A stretch of DNA of 14,911 nucleotides from an uncultured Eubacteriales bacterium (lineage in GTDB: Bacteria; Bacillota_I; Bacilli_A; RF39; UBA660). Shown in pieces: positions 6,950-13,963 of this stretch. Location: contig ONWZ01000125.1 in the NCBI GenBank assembly GCA_900321645.1, forward strand, positions 1-14,911, written 5' to 3'. The notes beneath the pieces are model-generated. The model had not been told where the DNA came from. It worked only from the letters and a program-made list of their open reading frames with translations, and did not search any database. How positions within the stretch are numbered: position 1 is the first letter of the stretch; every line of letters begins with the position of its first letter. The translations under genes were made by a program, and so were the position numbers.

Positions 6950-7942
6950 ATGAAAAAAATTGCAATTAATGGTTTTGGAAGAATTGGAAGATTAGTATTT
7001 CGTATTATCGAGGAATTAAATGATTTAGAAGTCGTTGCCGTAAATGACTTATCGACACCAGAAGAATTGGCCTATTTATTAAAATATGATACCAATCATG
7101 GAAGATACAATAAAAAAATAACATATGATGAAGAAGCAATATATGTTAATGGTAGAAAAGTACGTGTATATAGTGAAATGGAACCAAACAATTTACCATG
7201 GGGTAGTCTTGGCATAGACACTGTCCTTGAATGTACTGGTAAGTTTACAAGTAGCGAAGGAGCTATGAAACATATTGAAGCAGGCGCAAAGAAAGTCCTT
7301 ATTTCCGCTCCGGGCAAAGGTGAAATGAAAACAGTCGTATACAACGTAAATCATGACATTTTAACTAATGATGACGTTATCGTGTCAGCAGCATCTTGTA
7401 CCACAAATTGTTTAGCACCAGTATTAAAAGTATTAGATGATAATTTTAAAATTATTAAAGGTAATATGACAACCATTCATGCCTATACCAATGATCAAGT
7501 AACATTGGATGTAGCTCATAAAAAAGGCATATATGAAAGAAGAGGCAGAGCTTGCGCCATGAATATGGTTCCAACCTCTACGGGTGCAGCTAAAGCAATT
7601 GGCCAAGTATTACCCAATCTTGATGGTAAGCTTTTAGGTTCAGCCATAAGAGTTCCTGTATCAGATGGTTCACTTATCGATTTGGTTGTCGAATTAGAAA
7701 AAAAAGCAACCAAAGAGGAAATAAATAGGGTATTTAAAGAAAATGCTAATGAAACATTGCATTATACTGAAGATCCAATTGTTTCATCAGATATTATTTC
7801 ATCAGACTGTGGAGCAACAGTTGATGCAAACTTAACAAATTGTGTTGAAGTAGATGGTAAACAACTTATTCATGTAGTTGCTTGGTATGATAATGAAATG
7901 GGTTACTCATATCAAATGGTCAGAACATTGACAAAAATGTAA
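6950..7942 (+). CDS. gap: Glyceraldehyde-3-phosphate dehydrogenase, type I
   Basis: A full-length 330-residue GAPDH that oxidises glyceraldehyde 3-phosphate with phosphate and NAD+ to 1,3-bisphosphoglycerate in cytoplasmic glycolysis. The NAD fold opens with INGFGRIGR (6-14) and ends its second strand at VND (31-33), where D33 favours NAD over NADP. The catalytic SCTTNC gives C150, with H177 in IHAYT as the base. NMVPTSTGAAKA (205-216), IRVPV (233-237) and WYDNEMGYS (312-320) are all intact. RBS AGGGAGA is eight bases before the ATG. Its position as the last gene of a pilus-type operon, without pgk or the repressor gene cggR next to it, is unusual. A terminator follows the stop immediately. 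An internal promoter was looked for just upstream and not convincingly found. Confidence 0.97.
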   Translation: MKKIAINGFGRIGRLVFRIIEELNDLEVVAVNDLSTPEELAYLLKYDTNHGRYNKKITYDEEAIYVNGRKVRVYSEMEPNNLPWGSLGIDTVLECTGKFTSSEGAMKHIEAGAKKVLISAPGKGEMKTVVYNVNHDILTNDDVIVSAASCTTNCLAPVLKVLDDNFKIIKGNMTTIHAYTNDQVTLDVAHKKGIYERRGRACAMNMVPTSTGAAKAIGQVLPNLDGKLLGSAIRVPVSDGSLIDLVVELEKKATKEEINRVFKENANETLHYTEDPIVSSDIISSDCGATVDANLTNCVEVDGKQLIHVVAWYDNEMGYSYQMVRTLTKM

Positions 7943-7966
7943 AAGAGTGTACACTCTTTTTAATTT
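7941..7966 (+). terminator. Terminator after gap
   Basis: A perfect palindrome (AAAAGAGTGT with ACACTCTTTT, 7941-7960) overlaps the gap stop codon and is followed by TAATTTTA. The loop must open a few central pairs, but position and T run fit a Rho-independent terminator. Confidence 0.75.
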
Positions 7967-7982
7967 TATAAAGCAATAATCA

Positions 7983-8011
7983 TTGAAACAAGCAAAAAAA
8001 TATGGTATGAT
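7983..8011 (+). promoter_or_regulatory. Promoter of the P3-P4 secreted protein pair
   Basis: TTGAAA (7983-7988), an exact 17-base spacer and TATGAT (8006-8011) preceded by TGG. RNA would start near 8018, which rules against the GTG at 8020 as start and supports the ATG at 8047. Confidence 0.8.
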
Positions 8012-8032
8012 TATTGTAGGTGAGTATATCAA

Positions 8033-8040
8033 AGAGGGTG
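8033..8040 (+). promoter_or_regulatory. RBS deciding the P3 start
   Basis: AGAGGGTG is six bases before the ATG at 8047, whereas the in-frame GTG at 8020 lies at the predicted RNA start with no RBS. Confidence 0.7.
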
Positions 8041-8046
8041 CTATTC

Positions 8047-8616
8047 ATGAGTTTTAAGAAAAGTGTTGTCGTTTTAATTATCACAATAGCAATTTTTGCT
8101 GGTATTATCTTCGGTTCAAGTTATGCATGGTATGCATATAATAATGCTGAAAGCAGGGTAAAAGGAACCACAATTAAAGAGACACCAACTGTCATATTTT
8201 CACAAACAGAATATGTGCAATCAAGAGAAATTATGCCTATCAAAGATGAAGATAGATATAATTATGCAAATAAGAATAGTTTCACATTAACAATTGGTGA
8301 AAATTTAAAAGATTATGAAACTGCAATAGAGATTTCTTTAAAAGATATAACTATGTCTAATGAATTAAAAACAGCTGGTTATAAATATGAATTATTACAA
8401 GATGGAATGGTAACAAGCACAGGAAATTTTAGTGGTATTGGCAATAATAGTTCATTAAAAATAATGCCAATGAAGAAATTACAGCCATTATCTTTTCCTA
8501 CAACGTATTCTTATGAATTATATATTTGGCTAAGCGATGATGAAACCAATCAAAATGATTTAATGGGTAAATCATTTAGTGCTAAAGTAAGTGTTAACAG
8601 TGCTATTAAGAAATAA
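8047..8616 (+). CDS. Secreted protein P3, paralogue of P1 and P4
   Basis: A 189-residue protein from the ATG with a proper RBS. An in-frame GTG at 8020 would add nine residues but lies at the predicted RNA start. The signal peptide is SFKKS, a hydrophobic run at about 7-22 and GSSYA|WYAY, with predicted cleavage after A27. The mature part has more charged residues than P1 or P2 and no cysteine. A GYKYELLQDG segment (111-120), a TGNFSGI turn (125-131) and YELYIWLSDD (156-165) followed by FSAKVSVNS align with the corresponding parts of P4. It is likely an exported beta-rich surface protein of the same group. It is the first gene of a two-gene operon with P4, separated by 14 bases. Exact function is unknown. 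Confidence 0.8.
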   Translation: MSFKKSVVVLIITIAIFAGIIFGSSYAWYAYNNAESRVKGTTIKETPTVIFSQTEYVQSREIMPIKDEDRYNYANKNSFTLTIGENLKDYETAIEISLKDITMSNELKTAGYKYELLQDGMVTSTGNFSGIGNNSSLKIMPMKKLQPLSFPTTYSYELYIWLSDDETNQNDLMGKSFSAKVSVNSAIKK

Positions 8617-8630
8617 GAGAGGGTAATGAA

Positions 8631-9206
8631 ATGAAGAAAGAAGTAAATTATTCAATCATTGTAACAGCATTAGTTGTCATTTTTGCAACTATTGGTAGTA
8701 CTTATGCATATTATTCGTTAGTAGCCTCTGGAAATAATAAAAACGTTGTATCTAGTTCTGAAAAGTATGAAATTATCTATCGTGGTGGAACTAATATTGA
8801 TTCGACAAACTGTGAAATGAGAGTTGTTTCTTCAAAAGAAGGCGGATGCAGTACAACCGTTGAATTTGGACTTGGCAGTGGCGTTAATGTCGCAGTTAAT
8901 GGTAATTTATTTATTAATCTCGATTCAATCAGCGATGCTTTAAAAATTGCTGGCTTTAAATGGGAAGTATATCAAGTATCTGGTCAGACAGAAACTTTCG
9001 TATCCCAAGGTAATTTCCAAAATATTCCCGTTAGTAATCAAATTCAAATTGTCACAAATAGGCCATTATCAACGACTGTTGCCAAATATAAAATATATTT
9101 TTGGATAGATGGCAATCTTACCGATAACAATGTCGCAAATGCCACATTTAGCGGTTATATTGGAGCAAGCACAGAAACATTAACCGGTATAATTAATAAT
9201 AGTTAA
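8631..9206 (+). CDS. Secreted protein P4, paralogue of P1 and P3
   Basis: A 191-residue protein with RBS AGAGAGGG before the ATG at 8631; an ATG at 8625 is followed at once by a stop in its frame. The signal peptide is KKE, a hydrophobic run at about 7-22 and GSTYA|YYSL, with predicted cleavage after A26. The mature part has two cysteines (C61, C73). A GFKWEVYQVSG segment (108-118), a QGNFQNIP turn (126-133), and YKIYFWIDGN (153-162) followed by ATFSGYIGAS (171-180) are close to P3 and P1. The FSGYI ending is nearly identical to TYSGYI in P1. It is likely exported and part of the same surface structure. A strong terminator follows. The family is not recognised beyond the SipW/TasA-like signal end. 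Confidence 0.8.
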   Translation: MKKEVNYSIIVTALVVIFATIGSTYAYYSLVASGNNKNVVSSSEKYEIIYRGGTNIDSTNCEMRVVSSKEGGCSTTVEFGLGSGVNVAVNGNLFINLDSISDALKIAGFKWEVYQVSGQTETFVSQGNFQNIPVSNQIQIVTNRPLSTTVAKYKIYFWIDGNLTDNNVANATFSGYIGASTETLTGIINNS

Positions 9207-9236
9207 ACATATAATTAATTATCACGAGTGATAGAT

Positions 9237-9270
9237 AAAACACAAGCGTTTGTGTTTTTTTCTTTTTTTT
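9237..9270 (+). terminator. Terminator after P4
   Basis: AAAACACAA (9237-9245) pairs with TTGTGTTTT (9250-9258) around a GCGT loop, followed by a long T-rich tract (9259-9270). A smaller hairpin, TATCAC-GA-GTGATA (9220-9233), lies just before it. Confidence 0.88.
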
Positions 9271-9278
9271 GATATACT
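9250..9278 (+). promoter_or_regulatory. Possible promoter of sanA
   Basis: TATACT (9273-9278) preceded by TGA is a fair extended -10. The -35 position 17 bases upstream is TTGTGT, inside the terminator's right arm, and is a weak match. Confidence 0.4.
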
Positions 9279-9296
9279 TTTAATAGAGGTATAAAT

Positions 9297-9938
9297 ATGA
9301 AATGGATAATCAGACTATTATTAATAATGTTTTTAATATTACTAATAATTAATTCTTATGTAGTATTAGTGACTAGCAGGAAAATAAAAGATGTTGATAA
9401 AATCAAAGATAATGACTATGATTGTATTATCGTTTTAGGTGCTGGTATCAAAAACAAACAACCAAGTCCTATGCTTGAAGATAGATTATTAACCGCCATA
9501 GCGTTATATAATAATGGCGTAGCTAAAAAAATATTGGTAAGTGGGGACCATGAATATACCGACTATGATGAAGTTAATGTTATGAAAAATTATTTAAAAG
9601 AAAATGGTATTCCCTCATCGGACATTTTTATGGATCATGCCGGCATATCGACATATGATAGTATCTATCGCGCAAGAAAAATATTTAAAGTCAATAAAGC
9701 AATCATTGTTACTCAAAAATATCACTTACATAGAGCCCTATATATTGCCCAAAACACCAACATGAAAGCAATTGGCGTATCCGCTACAAAAAGAAGATAT
9801 TTTGGCCAATCAAAACGAAATGTTCGTGAATTTGCTGCTCGTATAAAAGATTTCTTCAAGTGTATGTTTAACAAAGAATCAGCCTATTTAGGTGAAGTAA
9901 TTCCTATTAATAGCGATGGCGATAAAACAAACGATTAA
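9297..9938 (+). CDS. sanA: SanA/YdcF-type DUF218 membrane protein
   Basis: A 213-residue protein with one N-terminal membrane helix (about 4-26), then a DUF218 domain outside the membrane. Family motifs are intact: CIIVLGAG (43-50), KILVSGD (78-84), DHAGISTYDS (113-122), IIVTQKYHLHRALYIA (136-151) and REFAARIKDF (177-186), followed by the YLGEVIPI end (197-204) seen in SanA. SanA-type proteins affect envelope barrier function and vancomycin sensitivity in enterobacteria; the biochemical reaction is not settled. Here it is probably a cell-envelope protein. RBS AGAGGT lies six bases before the ATG. The gene stands alone between two terminators, so it is likely a single-gene transcript. It is not obviously part of the surface-protein locus beside it. 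Confidence 0.88.
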   Translation: MKWIIRLLLIMFLILLIINSYVVLVTSRKIKDVDKIKDNDYDCIIVLGAGIKNKQPSPMLEDRLLTAIALYNNGVAKKILVSGDHEYTDYDEVNVMKNYLKENGIPSSDIFMDHAGISTYDSIYRARKIFKVNKAIIVTQKYHLHRALYIAQNTNMKAIGVSATKRRYFGQSKRNVREFAARIKDFFKCMFNKESAYLGEVIPINSDGDKTND

Positions 9939-9962
9939 AAACATGACAAAATCATGTTTTTT
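9937..9962 (+). terminator. Terminator after sanA
   Basis: AAAAACATGA (9937-9946) pairs with TCATGTTTTT (9952-9961) around CAAAA, ending in a run of six T. It starts within the sanA stop codon. Confidence 0.88.
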
Positions 9963-9976
9963 AATTATTAAAAAAG

Positions 9977-10006
9977 TTAACTATTTGTTAAAAAATATGT
10001 TATAAT
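9977..10006 (+). promoter_or_regulatory. Promoter of queA
   Basis: A perfect TATAAT (10001-10006) preceded by TGT, with TTAACT (9977-9982) 18 bases upstream. RNA would start near 10013, leaving a leader of only about 18 bases that carries the RBS. Confidence 0.7.
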
Positions 10007-10018
10007 ATATTGCAGTTT

Positions 10019-10026
10019 GGGAGTGG
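10019..10026 (+). promoter_or_regulatory. RBS deciding the queA start
   Basis: GGGAGTGG lies just before GTG 10031. The earlier in-frame TTG at 10010 would fall upstream of the predicted RNA start. Confidence 0.75.
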
Positions 10027-10030
10027 TAGT

Positions 10031-11056
10031 GTGAAAACGGATGATTTTAATTATGAATTACCTGAAGAATTAATTGCACAAACGCCATTAGCTAAAAGAG
10101 ATGATTCTAGATTAATGGTTTTAAATCGCAAAACAGGTGAAATTAAACACGAAATATTTCACAATATTATTAATTATTTAAATAAAGGTGATGTCTTAGT
10201 ATTAAATGATACCAAAGTAATGCCTGCTAGAATTATTGGTGAAAAAGAAGATACTGGAGCAATTATTGAATTGTTGTTATTAAAGAATATCAAAAATGAT
10301 AAATGGGAAGTATTGGTAAAACCAGCTAAAAGAGTAAAAGTAGGAACTACTATCTCATTTGGAAATGGTATGTTAAAAGCTACATGCCAAAGTATTGGGG
10401 AAGAAGGCATTAGAGAAGTAGAATTTACATATGATGGTATCTTTTATGAAATTTTAGATAAACTAGGTAGTATGCCATTACCACCATATATTAAAGAAAA
10501 ACTAGCTGATAAAGATCGCTATCAAACAGTCTATGCTAAACATATTGGTTCAGCCGCTGCGCCCACCGCCGGGCTTCATTTTACAAAAGAATTATTAAAT
10601 GATATTGCTAACAAAGGAATTGAAATTTGTTATATAACATTGCACGTCGGTCTAGGAACATTTAGACCAGTCAATGTCGAAGATGTAACAACCCATAAAA
10701 TGCACAGTGAATTTTATCAAATGACCAAAGAAGTAGCTGAAGTATTAAATAAAGCTAAAAAAGATGGTAGAAGGATTGTTTCAGTGGGGACAACTTCTAC
10801 TAGAACATTAGAAACAATTATGACCAAGTATGGAACTTTTAAAGAAGTATCTGGCTGGACCGATATTTTTATCTATCCAGGATATGAATTTAAAGCTATC
10901 GATGCTCAAATTACTAATTTTCATTTACCAAAGTCAACACTAATTATGTTGGTATCTGCATTTGCTAGCAAAGAAATTATATTAAATGCTTACGGGGAAG
11001 CAGTAAGGCAAAAATATCGCTTTTTCTCCTTTGGAGATGCAATGTTTATTGAATAA
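10031..11056 (+). CDS. queA: S-adenosylmethionine:tRNA ribosyltransferase-isomerase
   Basis: A 341-residue enzyme from GTG 10031, the normal QueA length. The N terminus KTDDFNYELPEELIAQTP matches the family start, so the seven extra residues from TTG 10010 are not used. QueA moves the ribosyl part of AdoMet onto 7-aminomethyl-7-deazaguanine at position 34 of tRNAs for Tyr, His, Asn and Asp, giving epoxyqueuosine. Conserved blocks include DVLVLNDTKVMPARI near 54-68, a GSMPLPPYI segment near 151-159, AAPTAGLHFT near 180-189, LHVGLGTFRPV near 205-215, a VGTTSTRTLE segment and ITNFHLPKSTLIMLVSAF near 299-316. It has its own promoter and lies between the sanA terminator and dnaG. The usual partner tgt is not in the window. 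A queuosine target, tRNA-Tyr(GUA), lies at the right edge. Confidence 0.97.
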   Translation: MKTDDFNYELPEELIAQTPLAKRDDSRLMVLNRKTGEIKHEIFHNIINYLNKGDVLVLNDTKVMPARIIGEKEDTGAIIELLLLKNIKNDKWEVLVKPAKRVKVGTTISFGNGMLKATCQSIGEEGIREVEFTYDGIFYEILDKLGSMPLPPYIKEKLADKDRYQTVYAKHIGSAAAPTAGLHFTKELLNDIANKGIEICYITLHVGLGTFRPVNVEDVTTHKMHSEFYQMTKEVAEVLNKAKKDGRRIVSVGTTSTRTLETIMTKYGTFKEVSGWTDIFIYPGYEFKAIDAQITNFHLPKSTLIMLVSAFASKEIILNAYGEAVRQKYRFFSFGDAMFIE

Positions 11057-11136
11057 AAGTGTCAAATTTGTGTCAAATTAACTAAAAGTTAACAAAAATA
11101 AAAGTAATCTGCAAATTTTTTTGGAATATCATTATT

Positions 11137-11143
11137 GGAGGGG
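11137..11143 (+). promoter_or_regulatory. RBS deciding the dnaG start
   Basis: GGAGGGG is four bases before the ATG at 11148 (seven from its GGAG core). The in-frame TTG at 11121 has no RBS, so the longer form is unlikely. Confidence 0.8.
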
Positions 11144-11147
11144 AAAA

Positions 11148-12869
11148 ATGAATATTACTAATGAAATGATAAATGAAATTAGAAATAAAGTCGATATTGT
11201 CGAAGTTATTTCGAAATATGTTCCCCTAACACAAAGAGGAAAAAACTATTTTGGTGTTTGCCCATTTCACGATGACCATTCGCCAAGTATGAGTGTTTCT
11301 AAAGAAAAACAAATCTTTACGTGCTTTTCCTGTGGCGCTACTGGTAATGTCTTTACTTTTATAAAAGATTATGAACATATTGACTTTTATGATGCCGTAA
11401 GATTATTAGGTAATCAAGTGGGATACAATCTAGGCAGTGCTAGGATAATTAAAAATAAAAATGCCGAAGCATATGAAATATATGAAGCAGCTTGCAAATT
11501 CTATCAAAACAATCTAAATAGTGCTTTAGGCAAAAATGCTCTAGAATATTTAACTAAAAGAAATATTGATAAAGAAACCATTAAAAAGTTTAAAATTGGT
11601 TTGTCTGTATCAAAAACATCTTTAACTGATTACCTATTAAGCACTGGTAAGAAATTAAAACAGTTAATTGATTTAGGATTAAGCAACGAAAATGGTACCG
11701 ATGTGTTTGTCAATCGTATTATGTTTCCATTAAATGATTTAGAGGGAAACATTGTGGCCTTTTCTGGAAGAATTTATAATACAACCGATCCTAGTAAATA
11801 TGTTAATACCAAAGAAACTATCATTTTTAAAAAAGGAACAATTTTATATAATTATCATAATGCCAAAGATCTTCTTAAAAAGAATGAATCAATTATCGTT
11901 ATGGAAGGTTTTATGGATGTTATTAGATCAAACACTGTTGGTGTAACTAACTGTATTGCTACAATGGGCACAGCTTTAACAAAACAAAATGCCACATTAC
12001 TAAAAAAGACGGCCAACAATATTATATTATGTTTCGATGGTGATAAAGCCGGTGAAGAAGCTACTACCAAAGCTATTAACATCTTTAAAGAAATTGATGT
12101 CGTTCCCAAAGTGGTTCGACTTGAAGAAGAACTTGACCCAGATGAATATGTCTTGAAATATGGAGCCGATAAATTCAAAAGTAAAATTAACAATCCTGAA
12201 AGTTCAATTGAATTCTTAATGGAGCAACATAAAAACAGCAAGAATTTAACTGATATTGAAGATATTACTAAATATATCAATGAATCATTAAATGATTTAC
12301 TATCGATTGATGATCCGGTATTAATTGATTTAACAATTAATAAATTAGCAACTGAGTATAAAGTTGATATTGATGTCTTAAAAAGCAAATATGAAAAACT
12401 AAAAAAATTTCAAAAGCCTAAAAAAGAAGAATTAATTACTAAGCAAACAAAAAGAATAAGTCAACAAGAGGTAGCCTCACGCAATTTACTATTCTATATG
12501 TTAAAAGATGAAAAAATAATTGATAAAGTAGAAAAAGAAATATCTTTTTTTCCAAATAGTGAAATCAGAGATTTAGCTAACCAAATGATTTATTATTATC
12601 GTAAATTTGGTACATTAAAAATAGCGGATTTTATAAGTTATATTGCCAACAGCGAAAGTGAATTAAAACTATTTAATGAAATAGTTAATATGAATAAACC
12701 AGAAAGATATAATGATATTGAGATTAATGATTATATCAAAGTAATTAATGATTATCCAATTAAAATGAAAGAAAAAGAATTACAAGAAAAATTAAAAAAT
12801 GAAAAAGATACCAAAAAACAAATTGAAATAGTAAACGAGCTTATGTCGTTAAAGGGAGTGAAACAATGA
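11148..12869 (+). CDS. dnaG: DNA primase DnaG
   Basis: A 573-residue primase that makes RNA primers at the replication fork together with DnaB-type helicase. The N-terminal CHC2 zinc domain has C38-x2-H41 and C59-x2-C62 with the usual VCPFHDDHSPSM and FTCFSCG contexts. The RNA polymerase core follows, with a FVNRIMFPL-x-D segment (187-196) and a TOPRIM fold with E253 in VMEGFMDV and D297/D299 in CFDGDKAG binding metal. The C-terminal part, from about residue 400, is a less conserved helical helicase-binding region rich in Lys and Glu. The start is set by a strong GGAGGGG site. The TGA stop overlaps the rpoD ATG by four bases (ATGA), so translation is probably coupled, as expected for the macromolecular-synthesis operon. 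No convincing promoter was found in 11057-11147. Confidence 0.98.
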   Translation: MNITNEMINEIRNKVDIVEVISKYVPLTQRGKNYFGVCPFHDDHSPSMSVSKEKQIFTCFSCGATGNVFTFIKDYEHIDFYDAVRLLGNQVGYNLGSARIIKNKNAEAYEIYEAACKFYQNNLNSALGKNALEYLTKRNIDKETIKKFKIGLSVSKTSLTDYLLSTGKKLKQLIDLGLSNENGTDVFVNRIMFPLNDLEGNIVAFSGRIYNTTDPSKYVNTKETIIFKKGTILYNYHNAKDLLKKNESIIVMEGFMDVIRSNTVGVTNCIATMGTALTKQNATLLKKTANNIILCFDGDKAGEEATTKAINIFKEIDVVPKVVRLEEELDPDEYVLKYGADKFKSKINNPESSIEFLMEQHKNSKNLTDIEDITKYINESLNDLLSIDDPVLIDLTINKLATEYKVDIDVLKSKYEKLKKFQKPKKEELITKQTKRISQQEVASRNLLFYMLKDEKIIDKVEKEISFFPNSEIRDLANQMIYYYRKFGTLKIADFISYIANSESELKLFNEIVNMNKPERYNDIEINDYIKVINDYPIKMKEKELQEKLKNEKDTKKQIEIVNELMSLKGVKQ

Positions 12870-13963
12870 TTGAAGAAATAAAAACATATGAAGATAGAAA
12901 GAAAGAACTAATTGCTCAAGGTAGCGAAGCTGGATATATAACATATGAACAATTAGCAACAGCCTTAAAAGGGCTAGACTTAGATAGTGACTCATTAGAT
13001 GATTTATATAATAGTCTAATGGAGGCTAACATCCAAGTCGTTACCGATGAAGAATTAGCTGGCGATGACGATGGTGAAGATGATGGCGGCATTGAAAATA
13101 TCCTTGATGATAGTGATTTAGCAAAAGAATTAACCATCAATGATCCCGTAAGAATGTATTTGAAGGAAATAGGTAAAATTAGTTTGTTAACCCTTGATGA
13201 AGAAATGGAACTTTCCGCTAGAATCGTTGCTGGTGATGAAGAAGCTAAAAACAAATTAGCTGAATCAAACTTAAGACTTGTTGTTTCTATTGCAAAAAGA
13301 TATGTCGGAAGAGGTATGCTATTCCTAGATCTTATTCAAGAAGGAAATATTGGCCTAATGAAAGCGGTTGAAAAATTTGATGCTGGTAAAGGTTATAAAT
13401 TTTCAACATATGCTACTTGGTGGATTAGACAAGCTATCACTAGAGCAATTGCCGATCAAGCAAGAACCATTCGTGTTCCAGTTCATATGGTTGAAACAAT
13501 TAATCGTTTATCACGTTTCCAAAGACAATTGACGCTAGAATTAAATCGTGAACCAACCGAAGAAGAATTGGCTAAAAAGATGCACTTGTCACTAGATAAA
13601 GTTCGAGAAGTAATTAAAATTGCCCAAGAACCCGTATCATTGGAAACTCCAATCGGTGAAGAAGATGATTCTCATTTAGGTGATTTCGTAAAAGATGAAA
13701 GAACTATGTCTCCAGAAGAATACACAGTACATGAACTTTTAAAAGATGAAATATCAGATGTATTACTTACTTTAACTGAAAGAGAAGAACAAGTATTAAG
13801 ATTAAGATTTGGTTTAGATGATGGTAGCAGTAAAACTCTTGAAGAAGTAGGCCAAATGTTTGGTGTAACTCGTGAAAGAATTAGACAAATTGAAGCTAAG
13901 GCCTTAAGAAAATTACGCCATCCATCAAGAAGTAGAAAACTAAAGGATTTCTTAAATGATTAA
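12866..13963 (+). CDS. rpoD: Primary sigma factor RpoD (SigA)
   Basis: A 365-residue primary sigma factor, typical of Firmicutes (no long E. coli-type insert). Region 1.1 spans about 1-85 and ends in an acidic DDD/EDD tract; region 1.2 starts at NDPVRMYLKEIG (92-103); region 2 runs from NLRLVVSIAKRY (135-146) to the TYATWWIRQAITRAI helix (181-195). Q189 and T192 are the expected -10 contacts. H207 and E210 in VPVHMVET match the E. coli residues that read the extended -10 TG. Region 3 spans about 213-285. Region 4 carries TLTEREEQVLRLRFGL (302-317) and the -35 reading helix around VTRERIRQIEAKALRKLR (334-351). It overlaps dnaG by four bases and trmK by eight, so the three genes form one tightly packed operon. 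Confidence 0.98.
   Translation: MIEEIKTYEDRKKELIAQGSEAGYITYEQLATALKGLDLDSDSLDDLYNSLMEANIQVVTDEELAGDDDGEDDGGIENILDDSDLAKELTINDPVRMYLKEIGKISLLTLDEEMELSARIVAGDEEAKNKLAESNLRLVVSIAKRYVGRGMLFLDLIQEGNIGLMKAVEKFDAGKGYKFSTYATWWIRQAITRAIADQARTIRVPVHMVETINRLSRFQRQLTLELNREPTEEELAKKMHLSLDKVREVIKIAQEPVSLETPIGEEDDSHLGDFVKDERTMSPEEYTVHELLKDEISDVLLTLTEREEQVLRLRFGLDDGSSKTLEEVGQMFGVTRERIRQIEAKALRKLRHPSRSRKLKDFLND

Noticed and set aside
11855..12388. Long minus-strand open frame (177 codons) opposite dnaG
   Set aside because: It lies fully inside the DnaG coding region; its Ser/Leu-rich composition is typical of antisense to Lys/Glu/Asp-rich genes.
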